From assembly GCF_020921035.1 (NCBI RefSeq), contig NC_063156.1, positions 25,902,283-25,966,282 on the forward strand: a stretch of DNA of 64,000 nt. Direction: 5' to 3'. The first letter of the stretch is position 1, and each line of letters begins with the position of its first letter. Below the pieces are notes generated by a model that ran no database searches, had not been told where the DNA came from, and saw only the letters and a list, made by a program, of their open reading frames with translations. The position numbers and the translations under genes were made by a program. Shown here in pieces: positions 12,301-23,689 of this stretch. This stretch comes from Rhodamnia argentea (lineage: Eukaryota; Streptophyta; Magnoliopsida; Myrtales; Myrtaceae).

Positions 12301-13861
12301 CTAGTCATCCATGTCCGAAACGGGAAATTCGCAAAAAAAGAAAAAAGATAAAGGAAAAAACTATGACCCGCCTCGGAAGATCGCGTTTGGTAAGGACGGA
12401 AACCGAGAGCGGAAGCCAAATACCGATCGGATCGTTCTAGCGATTGCCCGACACTTCAGTTCGGAGACGAGAAGGGAATTAAGATAGTCAAAATTATTCA
12501 CATAAAAATGTCGAGATGTAGGACGGTATGAGTACGCGTAGCTTTCGGAGGGTTATTGACCGGGCGGCACTTATAGACTTTGTCAACGGATATGAAGTGA
12601 GCAACAAGCCTGCCGCGGCCGATGGGGAGGCACTTGTTTTTTTTTTTTTTAAAGCTTTCCCTTCGCTTAGAAGAATCGCAAAATTTGATTACCGTTATAA
12701 TTCAGAGTAACCTTTTTCTCTTCTTCTTCTTTTCAAAATTTAATTTATTAAAAAGTGTACTTGACCATATGTAAACATCGCATATGACCACGTCATCGTT
12801 GTAGGCATACTATTTTTTTTTTTTTTTATATTAAAATAAAAGATCATCGCCGCTAAGAGAATAATTGTTTGACTTAGGCTGATGATAACACTTTTTTTTT
12901 TTTTTTTCGAGTAATCGGCGAAATGGTAAAAACTCGCCGAGTAGAAACCGTTTGGTAAAAATCTCGTGATTTTTAACTTCGAAACAATGAGACGCATCAT
13001 CTTTGATCAAGGCCGCTCAAAGAGAATAATGATCGATGACTTATATGTCTCGAGACACTTTTCCATATTAATTGTAGAATTTCCTACTTTTCGAAGCATC
13101 GTATGTATGATTTCTAGTCGGTTGGTTGAGGGCGTCGCGCATGACAAAACTTATGGAGCAAAAATTTATTTGATAACACAACTTCCAGGAGCAGAAATTT
13201 GTTTGGTTATGCAGCTTCATTTTTTTTTACTTTTAGAGTTTTTTTCTTTTGTTCGAGAAGTTGTGTCGGACATTCTTGATTGCAAATCTCTCCGCTTATA
13301 TTTTATAAACTCTTTTCCAGTAACAATAATCCTACAATTTTTATATTATTTTTCGCCTCTTCTACCTTGAACGTGTCCCGGTCAATTTCATCCTGCTCAA
13401 GATAAAAGGGAGCCTTTATTATATTTATTCACGCTATAAATTTTCAAAATCTAATATGAGCAGATAGCCGGGAATACGACGTCAGCGGCCACGCACGCCC
13501 AACGGCTAGCGTAGCGAGTTGGGGGGAAGCGAAACGTCAACTCGACCCTTCAACTTTCTGTCCGCGCTGCGTGACGCCGCACTCTTCTCTTGCTACTCTT
13601 TGAGTCAAATGACGACGCACGAAGAAAGCCAACGGCTATCTTTCCGTGCCCGCCAAAACGTTCCTTTTTTCTATTTCACGCAAGAAAGATTGGCAATCGC
13701 CCTCGCGCCAACTTCGAGATGGAGAAATACGACGTCATTTCTATCCAATTATTTTCTTGTTCATTGGGCTCACGTGCATATGACACGTGAGAGCGGTACG
13801 CCACTTTTTCGATGGCCTTACTTTGAATCCTATTCACCGTCCACGCGCCTTCGGCTGATTT
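9309..13861. other. Intergenic, repeat-scarred, no gene recognised
   Basis: It contains a GC-rich stretch of 'ggaccgg'/'ggttc' phrases at about 10180-10330, starting 'taggggtgagca' (a hAT-like end), a 28-bp perfect palindrome at 10350-10377, and several homopolymer runs. Open frames of up to 134 codons occur (for example 12966-13370 and 13519-13923), but they resemble no family, and their composition is that of the flank. Confidence 0.45.
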
Positions 13862-14413
13862 TAGTTAGAAATTACCGACGTGGATGCCAGCTGTCCTGTG
13901 TGGCACGATCGGTATTGGTATAAATATTTTTTTATAATTTAATATTTCTTGATTTTTTTATTTTCACTTTTTCTCTTTTCCTTCTTCTTTTTTAAATTGT
14001 GGTCGGCAAGGGTCGCGGCCCTCGCCATGGCCTAGTCCGGACCATCGCGGCCATGGGCGAGAGTCTGCCTAGCCCATATCACCATGACCTCACCCTAAGC
14101 CATGACCCTCTCCGACCACAATAAAAAAAAAAAAAGTAAATAAAGAAAAGAAAAATAAAATAAAAAGTGCAAAAAATAAGATATTATTAAATATTCTCTA
14201 CATCGGCACCGGTTGTGTCACGTAGGACAATCCGCGTTTATGTCAACGATTTTTGATCAAAATTAACTCGACGGACTCAATTAGCAAAATGTGAAAAAGT
14301 TTAAGACCCAATCGACACAATTGAAAAGTGTAGAGCTCAATTGACAAATTAAAAAGTTTATGATTAAATCTGTATAGGTGTAATAGATTTGAGACTATTT
14401 TGATAATTTTCCC
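13862..14413. mobile_element. MITE-like element, family A, left end missing
   Basis: It starts inside the family pattern ('accgacgtggatgccagctg') and carries the GC-rich central segment 'gtcggcaagggtcgcggccc' with its complement about 90 bp later. It ends with the standard right end 'ttgagactattttgataatt'. The outer left TIR is absent or diverged. Confidence 0.55.
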
Positions 14414-14794
14414 GACAAACAATTGAAAAGTTATTTTACCTATGCGCCGTATTCATACCTTATTAGAGGAAACGTTCTTTTACCCGACCTTGACAGAACT
14501 TCTCTTTTGTTTGATGGAGAAATCCGTCTCTATAAATTAGAAGAGATAAGTGTGTTGGAAGTTCTTGAAATTTGTTACGAAAGTGCAATTAAATTATAAA
14601 ACTTTCAAAATATGTTATTGAGCCATAAAATCTGCCGGAAAGTGCAATAAAAAGGGTGCCGGTGTGCCCACTATGTCGTCTCTTGGTGGCACAAAGCTCA
14701 TACGAGTGAAAGAGGACTGTTGGCTAATCTTCTCCGTGCACATATAATACGAAACCCTTTCCTTAAAACGATAAGAGCAGGCCGAACCTTTGAA

Positions 14795-14955
14795 CTCGAC
14801 TGAAGTATCCCAAACCTAAATTGAGCACGCGACAACCGCACTTTCTTCGAACTCGCCCTCGCTTCACTTCACGTCACGTCCCCTTCACAATTCTCGACTG
14901 AAGTATCCCAAACATAAACCGAGCACGCGACAACCGCACATTCTTCGAACTCGCC
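14795..14955 (+). repeat. Direct repeat, period about 98 bp
   Basis: The phrase 'ctcgactgaagtatcccaaa' begins near 14796 and again near 14894. Each time it is followed by near-identical sequence through 'gcacgcgacaaccgcac' and 'ttcttcgaactcgcc'. The joining part ('cttcacgtcacgtcc') appears once more near 15045. Confidence 0.75.
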
Positions 14956-16035
14956 GCCTAGGAAAATCAAAGATGTGTTCGGGATTTGATAGATTAGTTT
15001 TAGATGATCATAGTTTCTTCCACAAGAGAAACTGCCCTCGCTTCACGTCACGTCCTCTTCTCAATTCTTGACAAATTCGAAGTCTTTGTCCGAGACATCA
15101 ACTCGATGCAATGGAACATGTTGGTTCTCTCTTGTTTGTTCCAATGGAACGCGTTAACCTTGGCTTTTAGAACAAGCCATCGCCATGTCCTACAAAAATA
15201 CTGATGCGACTGTTAGAGGTTGTGGGATTAATACGAGCGAAGCGAAATTTGGACGGTTTAGAGGTTTTTGACACCATTTTAACACGGCGGGCGACATTTC
15301 GACTCTAAGCTTGACAATCATCGTACTTTCGGTCTGCTTTTCAAGAGGATAATTAGTAATGTTGAATTCATACCATCGTTATTGCGCTCATAGGATATCA
15401 AGAACGGTAGATTTCTTTCACTTTTGTCCTTTGGAAGAAAGTTGTGTGGACATCCTATCGAGAGAGTGACTTGAATTTAATAAAGAAAATGTTGACTTGT
15501 GAGAAAACTTGAAAACCCCTAAACGTGGTGTCGCTTCCGAGATCAATTCTTAGAGAAAAACAGAAATCGTTGCTTTACATCAATCGTGGTGTTATCTTTT
15601 TTTCATTGGCCGAAATGAAATCTTCGAAGAAATATATAACTTCAAGATAATAATAAGAATTTCGCAAAGTAAATAAAATAAATAAATCTAAAAATTGAAT
15701 AACCTCGATATTGTTTATGGAGACTAGCTCGTTCCATAAAGACGGATCTGTCAAAGCATCAAACGTGTTAATTAGGTAGGCCCTAATTAAACGCGGCACT
15801 ATGATTGGACCTAATTTATTGTTCGGGATAAGTTAATTATAAAAAAAAATTTATATAAATCGCCAAATTGATGATCGGGTATACGCGGCAATAAACGAAT
15901 TGGATGTGTTACTTCCATTGGTTAATTTAAAACTCTTTACAGTCTTGCCCATCTTAAATAGCAAAAACTGAATGACATATATGATGTCATATACCTTGGA
16001 CTGATATTCAAAATTTTCTAACGAGATTGCGCAAA
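14956..16035. other. Intergenic, no gene seen
   Basis: AT-rich spacer before the Pack-MULE-like element. No coding family or complete repeat was recognised. Confidence 0.4.
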
Positions 16036-16044
16036 TAAAGGTAA

Positions 16045-16240
16045 GGGAAAAATCCAAAAAAGGGCCCGAAGTCTTCATGTTTTCTCAAATAAGGGCTCCA
16101 AGTGAGTGTTGTTTCAAAAAAGGGCCTGGAGTCTTCATTTTTTTTCAAATATAGGCCTCAAGTGAATACTGTTTCAAATAAGGGCTTGAAATGATCATAA
16201 AATTTCAAAAAAGGGCCCGAGTTAAGGGTATTTTAGTCTT
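16045..16240 (+). repeat. Left TIR of the Pack-MULE-like element
   Basis: It is made of diverged internal units built around 'tttcaaaaaagggcc', spaced about 40-45 bp apart. It pairs with 17330-17521 in inverted orientation. Confidence 0.7.
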
Positions 16241-16388
16241 TTCACTTATTTAATTTTTTCCTTTTTTATTATTCCTTTTGTTTTCTGTTTTCTCACCACC
16301 AAAGCATATAACAATTCTTACGCAAAAAAAAAAAAGTTGAAAATTGAAAATATTTTTCCCACAATTATTTCACTTCACGCGAGCTCGT

Positions 16389-17045
16389 TCAATTAGAAGA
16401 AGAACCCGAAACCCTCGGCGAGGAGACCGGAAAACGGCGGCAGCAGCGGCTCCGCCTCGCGGCGTCGTGGCCGGCGAAGGGTGCAAGAAGAAACCCTTCT
16501 CCCGAATCGCCCGCTCCTCCGCCTCGGGATCCAAGCCGAGGCTCTCGACTCTCTCGTCCGGGGTGTAATTTGCCGCGCGGCCGCGGCGGCGGCGGCCGAG
16601 GCGGACGACCGGGTGAACGGGTCGTGGATCGCCGGGGTCACCGGGCCGAGGACGAGGGACGGGAAATCGAGGATGCTCGGGGAGAGGATCTCCGGCTTCC
16701 GAGGCGAGAACCCGGGGCCGGCTGGGCCGAGAAGGGGACGAGGGGTTGATCTTGAAGTTCTTGAGGGAGTTCGGCGCTCGTAGAGCTTGAACCCGGATCC
16801 GGAACCCGATTTCTTGGGTGTTGACTTTATGGGGGGGGATGTTGTGGATCTTGGAGGCCGAGGGCGGCGTGGGGTCGGGCTTGGGGGCGGTGGTGGTGGG
16901 GGATCCGGTGAGCATCCGAACGACCCGCTTGAAGGAGGAGGTGTCGGCACGGACGAAGGTGGTCGAGTAGGGGTTGGCGGGTTCGAGATCGGGTCGGGGG
17001 TTTGGGAGAGGGGCCGAGGCGGGGGTGGTGTTGGTGGGGGGCTAG
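16389..17045 (-). pseudogene. VQ motif-containing protein gene copy (VQ4-like subgroup), frameshifted
   Basis: On the minus strand the three frames together hold, in the right order, the landmarks of a plant VQ protein. One frame reads NPYSTTFVRADTSSF and then FKRVVRMLTG (16904-16933), the VQ core. A second frame has PPIKSTPKK and GFKLYERR. The first returns with NSLKNFKINP, and the second with FSPRKPEILSPSILDFPSLV and GPVTP. The first has ERAIREKGFFLHPSPATTP, and the third ends FPVSSPRVSGSSSN at a TGA (16389-16391). At least five frame changes separate these blocks, so no intact protein can be made. VQ proteins are WRKY partners and MAP-kinase substrates in the nucleus. The core glutamine is Arg here. 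The copy has no visible intron and lies wholly inside the Mutator-like element. Confidence 0.78.
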
Positions 17046-17290
17046 TCCACCGGGGTTAGCGGCGGTTCTTGACCCGGGCGACCCGGCCCGATCCCGGGCG
17101 ACGGCCGCTGGTCCCCCGATCCGGGCGGGGACCGCCGATCCTCGCCCAGATCCGGAGAGGGCGGAGGCCCTCGCCTCGGCCACCGGGGTCACCGGCGACC
17201 CCGCCGACCTCGCCCCGCCCGCCGACCCCCCCCACCGGCGGTGGGCCGCGGGCCACGGGCGGGAGGGGCGACCCTCCCTTTGTGCGGGAG
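17046..17290. other. GC-rich segment inside the Pack-MULE, origin unclear
   Basis: Very GC-rich, with phrases such as 'ccaccggggtcaccggcgac'. It may be the N-terminal or 5' part of the captured VQ gene or a second captured fragment. It matches no protein family I recognise in any frame. Confidence 0.4.
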
Positions 17291-17329
17291 TTTTCTTTTT
17301 TTTTTTAATCGGGAAAAAGAAGAAAAATG

Positions 17330-17521
17330 AATAAAAAAATTAAAATGTGAAATGACGCAAATGCCCTTCAGGCCGGACCCTTTTTTTGAAACATTATGAA
17401 CACTTCGGGCCCTTAATTGAAACATACTATGTCACTTTGGGCCCTTTTTTGAAACATAGTTCACTTTGGGCCCTTAATGGAAAAAACATGAGGACTTCAG
17501 GCCCTTTTTTGAAATTTTCCC
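17330..17521 (-). repeat. Right TIR of the Pack-MULE-like element
   Basis: Inverted counterpart of 16045-16240. It contains repeated 'gggcccttttttgaaaca' type units. Confidence 0.7.
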
Positions 17522-17530
17522 CAAAGGTAA

Positions 17531-19806
17531 TTAGACTCCGATTGAGGAAATTAGAAATTTGAGAATGTTGAAAGGCTGGAGACCATTCGAGCAAAAAAAA
17601 GGAGGCCGAGACACCAGCCGTACGCGGAGTTTCTACAACTGAATGCTCCGACCAAAAAACAAATACAAAAGGAGAAAAGGCTCCGTGTTTTTTTTTTTTC
17701 TTGTCACTTTTTCTTTTCGGGGAACTTGTTTGGAATTATCCGGAAAATAAAGAGGTTTGGACAGTGCGCGCCAGGCTGGAACTGGAAGGCTATATAGCCT
17801 TGAGGTGCACGGACGGGGGCAGCAATCTGCTGCTACGTCGCCTAGGCGAGGAGAGCGCACCTCAGCGAATTTAACAGCTGTTTCGTGCAGGTGTACCGTA
17901 CGCCTGCAAAGGGATTTTTAGATCACGAGGCTGCCCAAAATATCTGCCAGCTGGCGTAATCATACTGGTCTGACCCCCGACGCTGGCAGGTCCAAAGTCT
18001 TTCCCCCTCCACCGCTGATATTGCCCTGGATGCTACTGCGCCTGCGGCTCTGATGGTTTCTGATGACGCGCTTTCTTTTCCGGTGCGCAGAGACTTTTTT
18101 TTCTGACCTTTTTGAAGCACGTATTTTCTATTCGGTCCCTATCTTTACGCAATTACCGAATTAGACCCCGTCCGAATTGATTCCTTTCTATTTTTCCAAT
18201 TAGTTTTTTTTTTTTTGGTAAAAAGTAACCAATTAGTTTAACCCTTCTTCGACCAAAAAAAGGTTATTAATAATTATTTAACCCTTCCATGTTTTTTTTT
18301 GATCGAGAATCCTTCCAATTCACGCACTTTATTTTCTTCACATTCGAATATCCTTAAAATTTTCTAATTCTCAAAGATTTATTAGTGGATTATATATAAA
18401 TCTTTCATAACTTTTTTAGAACCAAATCGACGCAAAAATGACTGCATTTCTATACTATTAAGCAAGTAAAATAGTTTTTGACCAAACAAAAAAAGAAAGT
18501 AAAATAGTTAAAATAAAACATGTCTTAAGATATACTATTAATTGTTCATACACGATATGAGTGGGTTGATCATAAAAAAATTCTCTTCGGATAATCGACA
18601 AATAGTGATATGGGTTTTCGAGGTTAAGATCTTCTATTTTATCATTCTAATAGCACTATTTACAATTTCAATATCATAATTTTTATTAGTAGAGATTGAA
18701 AAACCAGGCTTAATTGGTTCAAGTCGTAAATTGAAGGGCTTGATACAAAAATTATATAAATTTAAGTGCGTGCTTGTAATATAACAAATTCAATAATTTA
18801 AAATTCAATGAATACTCATATGTCATTACAAATTTTCTTCCCTTTTTGTTTCAAACGAGGTTAAAGGAATTACGAGCGAATGGTGGATAAGTTGTAATAT
18901 AATTCAATTTATAGGTAAGCATTTCTTGTAAAATATGAGCAACACCCAAATCCCTCGAGCAAAAAGGGAAAGAGAATTCAGCCGTACCCAAAAAAAAAAA
19001 AGATTTGCTCCCCATGGACACGCTTTTTTCTTTTCGAAAAAAAAAAAAAAGGACACGCTTTTTTGTTGTCGTTTTTCAATTTTTATGTTTTTGTGAGGGT
19101 GAGATCGTGTGCGAAAGTGTGCAACATTACAAGATGAGAAGCACAGATGGGGTCCGTAGATTCTGTGGGTCCCATCACGACTTGGGGTTCCGTTTTAGTC
19201 CTGTCGAACCAAAAAAAATCAACTTTTTATTTATTCCCCCTTTTAACTCTGCAAACTACTTTTTAATTGATCTTCTTGAAAAAAAAAAAATGAGAAATGA
19301 AATTTCTCATATATGTGCATGCTTTTTCTTATGTCCTTTTTTTGTTTGTCGGATTTCTTTTGTCCTTTCGCTAAATGAAATTTTAGCAAATCCATATCCG
19401 TGAAATAATATAGAGAGAAAATTCATTCACTGCTTAAGATGCAGTATTGCAGAGAGCAAAGTTATTCCGATTCCATTAATAAAACACTCGGTAAGATACA
19501 GAATTAGTGTTAATGCAGCTTAAAGCAAGATGCTCACGTAGAAGAAAATGAACAATCAAAGAAATAGTGATTTTATTTCTTTTCTAATTGCGTGGTCTTA
19601 GACTCACTGCGCGGGAAATCAAGAGCTGAGGAGTGGAATACCCAATCAAAGAGCACTCCATACAACTCGGGCTCTATCTATCTAATTACTATGTGTTAAT
19701 TTACATGTTAATATTTTCATCTAACGAATATTTCAAGTTTGCTGCATTTTTCAAACACTAAATTGCGCATGCTGCAAAATTTTGATAGCATAGCTTGTAT
19801 GAGGGG
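17531..19806. other. Intergenic, no gene recognised
   Basis: 17560-18120 is less AT-rich than its surroundings but codes for nothing recognisable. 18120-19800 is strongly AT-rich with long A and T runs (for example near 19040 and 19283). Confidence 0.4.
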
Positions 19807-21095
19807 AAATTGCCCAAAAAGTCATAAACTTTTTAATTATTTTTTTTTGTAGAAAGAAAAATCTTTATTTCATATTACAGAAGCATACATCACTCCAAAA
19901 TAAAAATGAAAATCCCATAAAGCAAGTAAATCTTAAAAGTAAATCAATTCGGTCCAGCTTGTAGAAACTTGCTCATTATTCAAGTACAGATCTAACATTG
20001 CATCGAAGCACAACCATCGGTTGATCAACGAATCTTGCATCGTCATAAATGATAAACATACACCGAGAAGTTCCTCTCTAGCGGCAACGGTGTTGCCAAA
20101 AGGCGGTGCACGCATAGGTTCGGCATCCCTAGTACCATCACCGCGTAGAGATAACAACAACCTTAACAGGTGGAAATAGTATAAAAAAATGTCTTGCAAA
20201 TCTCAGATCTATTTCTAGATTGGAATAGAATAACATCGATTTCTAAATTTAACTCTAGATTGGGAGAGAGTAATTGCAAAAGGACACCCGTTGATCACAA
20301 AATCATTTTCAGATAAGCCGATTGACAGAGAAAAGCTTTGACAATTTGTAGAGCGCTTGACAATCCGGAGCAAACACCCAGAGCCGGAGTGAGCAGATTC
20401 TTCCGACGCACTTGCGTTTCGATCTTCGAAGAGATTAGATGTCGATCGTGACTTCACAAAATTAACGAATAAATTTATTGAAAAGAACAAGTATAGGGAA
20501 AAACAAGCAATATAGATAAAAGGAAGATGGGGAGGGAGGGAGAGAGAGGGTCTCTCCCTCAATTTTGCTAATTGAGTTTTAGACATTTTTATATTTTTTT
20601 AATTCAGTCTGTTAGGCCAATCTTGACAGAAAATCGATGACATATATGCCTACCGTCATACATGACACGGTTGGCTTAACAACTTTTTCGAACATTTTCA
20701 TTAATTTTTTATCTTTTTTTTTTATGAGTTTGTCTTTATTTTGGTTAGTGAGGGTTGCGACCCTCACCTATATCTGAGCAAGCCACGGCCAGCTAGCCTC
20801 GCTCCGTGATGGTCAGGGGCAGGGTGTCGTGGCCCTTGCCTGCCACGGTAAAGAAAAGAACGAAACAAAAATAAAATAAAAAATGCCATTAAAGATTATT
20901 CACATTAACTTCGATCATGCTAAATAGGACCGTCGGCATCCACGTCAATTTATGATTTTTTCAGCTAAAATTAGCTGGATGAACTTAATTATCAAAACAT
21001 AAAAAAGTTTAAAACTTAATTGAAAAAATTAAAATGTTTAGAGCTGAATCAATAAAAATAGAAATAGTTTAGGATTTTTTGAATAATTTTCTCCT
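19807..21095. mobile_element. MITE-like element, family A, split by a nested insertion
   Basis: The left end 'ggaaattgcccaaaaagtca' is present at 19804-19823. The family pattern breaks off at about 19840 and resumes near 20560 with 'ttttgctaattgagttttag', running to the right end 'ttaggattttttgaataatt'. The central 'gtgagggttgcgaccctcac' hairpin (about 20748-20767) is intact. The roughly 715 bp in between are unrelated (next entry). Confidence 0.6.
19840..20557 (-). mobile_element. cDNA-like retroposed sequence (processed retrocopy or SINE-like)
   Basis: Read on the minus strand, the insert starts with a CT-rich leader (ccctctctctccctccctcc near 20540), like many plant transcript 5' ends. 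It ends with AATAAA (complement at 19864-19869) and then, about 15 bases later, a run of nine A (19840-19848). This 5'-leader-to-poly(A) layout and the absence of intron-like breaks suggest reverse transcription of an mRNA. The longest minus-strand ATG frame inside it is 88 codons (19933-20199) and matches nothing I know. Short TTAATT/TCAATT similarity at the junctions may be a degraded target-site duplication. Confidence 0.5.
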
Positions 21096-21414
21096 CGTAT
21101 AACTACATATTGGTCGAGAAAAAAAGTCAAATTGCACCTTAACAGAGAGAAGTGTTTCTAAGTATTTTGTGGATTGCAAAATGAATGTGAGGAATTACGA
21201 CCCCGTTACAACGCGAGAATCTTTCTTTTGGTGGATCATAGAAGAAGAGCAGCTTGCTTTAAGGGTGTCCACTGAAAATGGTTATCGTATTGAAACAGGG
21301 ACGCGGGTGCTTTTCCGCATCCCCTGGCGTGCCATAACATGATGTAATGATCAATAAGAGAATTTCTTTCTTATAAATCGAAGGACGGGTCAAGACGATC
21401 AACGCTTCTCTAGA

Positions 21415-21985
21415 TTTATTGCATTTTTACTAATTTAATATTAAACCTTTTTATGAGTTTTCAATTGAATTCATCTTGTCAATTTTAGCTACAAAATGTT
21501 GATGTAGACGCCGGCCGTTTTACGTGACACGATCGGCCAATGCCGACATGATAAAATTTTGGTAATCTATTTTATCTTTTTTGAATATTTATTAATTTTT
21601 TATTTTCCTTTTTTTTTTTTTATTAACTGCGGCCGGTGAGACTCGCAATGAAAAGAGGGAAAAAAAAGAAAAGAAAGAGTAAAGAAAAGAATAAATAAAT
21701 ACCTTACCAAAAAAAAAAGAAAAGAATAAATAAATAATTCAAAAAAGAAATTAAAATTTGTTTACGTTAATGCTAGCCGCACCGCGTATGGCGGCCGGCA
21801 TCCACGTTGACAATTCCCACCAAAATTGGTCATATAGACTCAATTGAAAAAACGTAAAAAATAAAATAAAAAATAAGACTCAATTGGTAAAATTTTCGAT
21901 CAAAAAAATTGGCATAATCAAAATCTTTAGGGTTGGATTAATAAAAATGTAATAGATTTATGACCTTTTGAAATTTTTCTTGTAG
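21415..21985. mobile_element. MITE-like element, family A
   Basis: The left part carries 'atgttgatgtagacgccggc'. The right part carries the inverted 'cggccggcatccacgttgac' and ends 'gatttatgaccttttgaaat'. Between them lie T-rich and A-rich arms around a short 'gcggccggtgagactcgc' centre. Confidence 0.6.
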
Positions 21986-23158
21986 ATGTTACCACGAGAT
22001 TCTACTGGAGAGTTAGGAGGAGACAAGTCGTGCCGATTTGTTTCAGGTCGAGAACCAGAGTTGGTACCCAAGGCAAAATACATCTCAAACTCAAAGCAGG
22101 CTTATATGATCCGAAACACATTGAATTCACTCTCGAACGAGATCATGACCAGCAATGACATAGACGATGCGGTCACGCTCCAAATGTATTGCCTTCAGCA
22201 ATCTTGCACGCCGTATGTTCTTCTTCCTAGGACAAATTGCTTGAAACTACACGCATTTCTCAGTCGTTTTCCTCTCGGCCGACAGGATCCATCCATTTTG
22301 ACTTGCGGAAGCTGTCGTCTTCTTTAACCCTCTTGGATCATCTAAATTACGCGTGGCTGCATTTCCGCGGACGTTTTCTTCTCACGCCCGTAATTATACT
22401 TAAACAAGAGGGTAAAATAAATTACTGAGAACTTAGTTAAAAAATTCGTTTGAGATGGCCCTTCGAATCTTACTCTTCAACATCGTTCTTAAACACTTGG
22501 TCGAGCGAATTTTTATATTAGAGTTGTTGCGGGCAGTCGAGTTGGTTCAACGTTAGGATCAAACCGAACCGATCTTGCACGATAGGTTCCATGACGGTGT
22601 GCGTAGGGCCTGTTCGACCTTGAAACCGGTCTTGAATGGGCCGAATCGATTTCAAGATTCGAGTCGCTTAAATTGATAATCGACTCCGACGCGATTTCAG
22701 ATTTTTAGTTTCAAATGTCATCAATAGAACCGATCAAATCCTAATTAATGAGACATTTCGTATCACGAGTAAGCCCTAATGACCCCACCACGTCGATGAT
22801 TAAACAAAACGAAAAACTATAGTGATTGGATCACATGCCCACGTTGGACGCACACATCGATATTTCCTACTTCGGATAAATAATGAAGATGCACTTTGCT
22901 GTACATTCTAGGCCTACTCTACCCATCTTCATCCTAGCGCACCTAGAAAAAGCCACGTATTTCCGTTCCAATAAATAATTCAAGCATGCTTCTAGAATTT
23001 TGGCTTTTATCAGTTTCGTTCCACAAAAATTAAAATTGGCAAAAAAAAAAAAAATTATTTCTGTAGTTATTTTTCTTAACTTCGGACTTTCCGCCTTTCG
23101 CCATAATTATTTAAAAACTAAAATGCTTCTTTTTTCGTTTTAGCGGGAAACTTAGAGG
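21986..23158. other. Intergenic, no gene recognised
   Basis: A 113-codon frame at 21986-22327 has a plausible start but resembles no family and has no promoter signal. It is probably chance. The rest is spacer. Confidence 0.4.
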
Positions 23159-23162
23159 CAAT

Positions 23163-23648
23163 TGTCACGGGCCGGAAGATTGTGATCGACCCACGCGGCG
23201 ACTCGGGCTTCCTTTGGATCGTTGGAGCGCTAAGCCTTTTCTCTATTTTCTAACTTGGACTCTCTCTCGAGCTAAGCCTTTTCTCTATTTTCTAACTTGG
23301 ATCGCGTAGAGAGAGAGAGGCTCTGGAGAGGAATGCTTTCTATTTCTTTTGTGGATTATCAAATGAGAAGGAGGACTCCCATTTATATAGGAGGGGGCCT
23401 CAGATTATAACCGTAGATCTAGATCTCATCCAACGGCCTGGACTTCATCTACCGACTCCCCAACCACCGACAATAAATAGGAAGGTTCCAAAACTTTGCC
23501 AAATTACCGACTCGCCCGTCCCCGGAAACCTTCTAGAATATTATAGAAACTAGTAGAAAACCCTATGGGACCAAGACACAGCAAGTCTAAGGGCATCTCT
23601 CGGCCATCCGGACGACCGGTTGGGGCACGAAAACTTCGGCTCGTGTCA
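23163..23648 (-). mobile_element. Solo LTR of an LTR retrotransposon
   Basis: The element starts tgtcacgggcc and ends ggctcgtgtca, inverted ends of the TG...CA kind. It is flanked by CAAT on both sides (23159-23162 and 23649-23652). On the minus strand a promoter-like TATATAAAT (23381-23389) lies mid-element, which sets the orientation. A direct repeat of about 33 bp ('ctaagccttttctctatttt' and beyond) occurs at about 23231 and 23273. No gag/pol sequence adjoins it, so it is solo. The 4-bp TSD and terminal sequence suggest a Ty3-type element, but the class is uncertain. Confidence 0.6.
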
Positions 23649-23689
23649 CAATCATCCCAAACTAGAGTCCTGGTTTTATTTGGACAGTT

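Larger units (their letters stand above)
16045..17521. mobile_element. Pack-MULE-like transposon carrying a VQ gene copy
   Basis: The ends are long inverted repeats of about 190 bp. The left end begins 'gggaaaaatccaaaaaaggg' and continues with phrases such as 'cccgaagtcttcatgtttt'. The complement of the right end begins 'gggaaaatttcaaaaaaggg' followed by 'cctgaagtcctcatgtttt'. Flanking 9-mers taaaggtaa (16036-16044) and caaaggtaa (17522-17530) match at 8 of 9 positions. A 9-bp target-site duplication and long TIRs are the hallmarks of Mutator-like elements. Between the TIRs lies a GC-rich block (about 16385-17290) derived from a plant gene and no transposase, which is the definition of a Pack-MULE. 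The boundaries come from the TSD and the TIR edges. Confidence 0.75.

Noticed and set aside
12966..13923. Frames of 134 codons at 12966 and 13519
   Set aside because: They match no family, have no promoter or composition shift, and are about the length expected by chance in this much sequence.
16481..17059. Plus-strand frames in the Pack-MULE body
   Set aside because: They are antisense shadows of the VQ gene copy, created by high GC content.
21986..22327. A 113-codon frame as a possible gene
   Set aside because: No recognisable domain, no signals around it, and it abuts a MITE.
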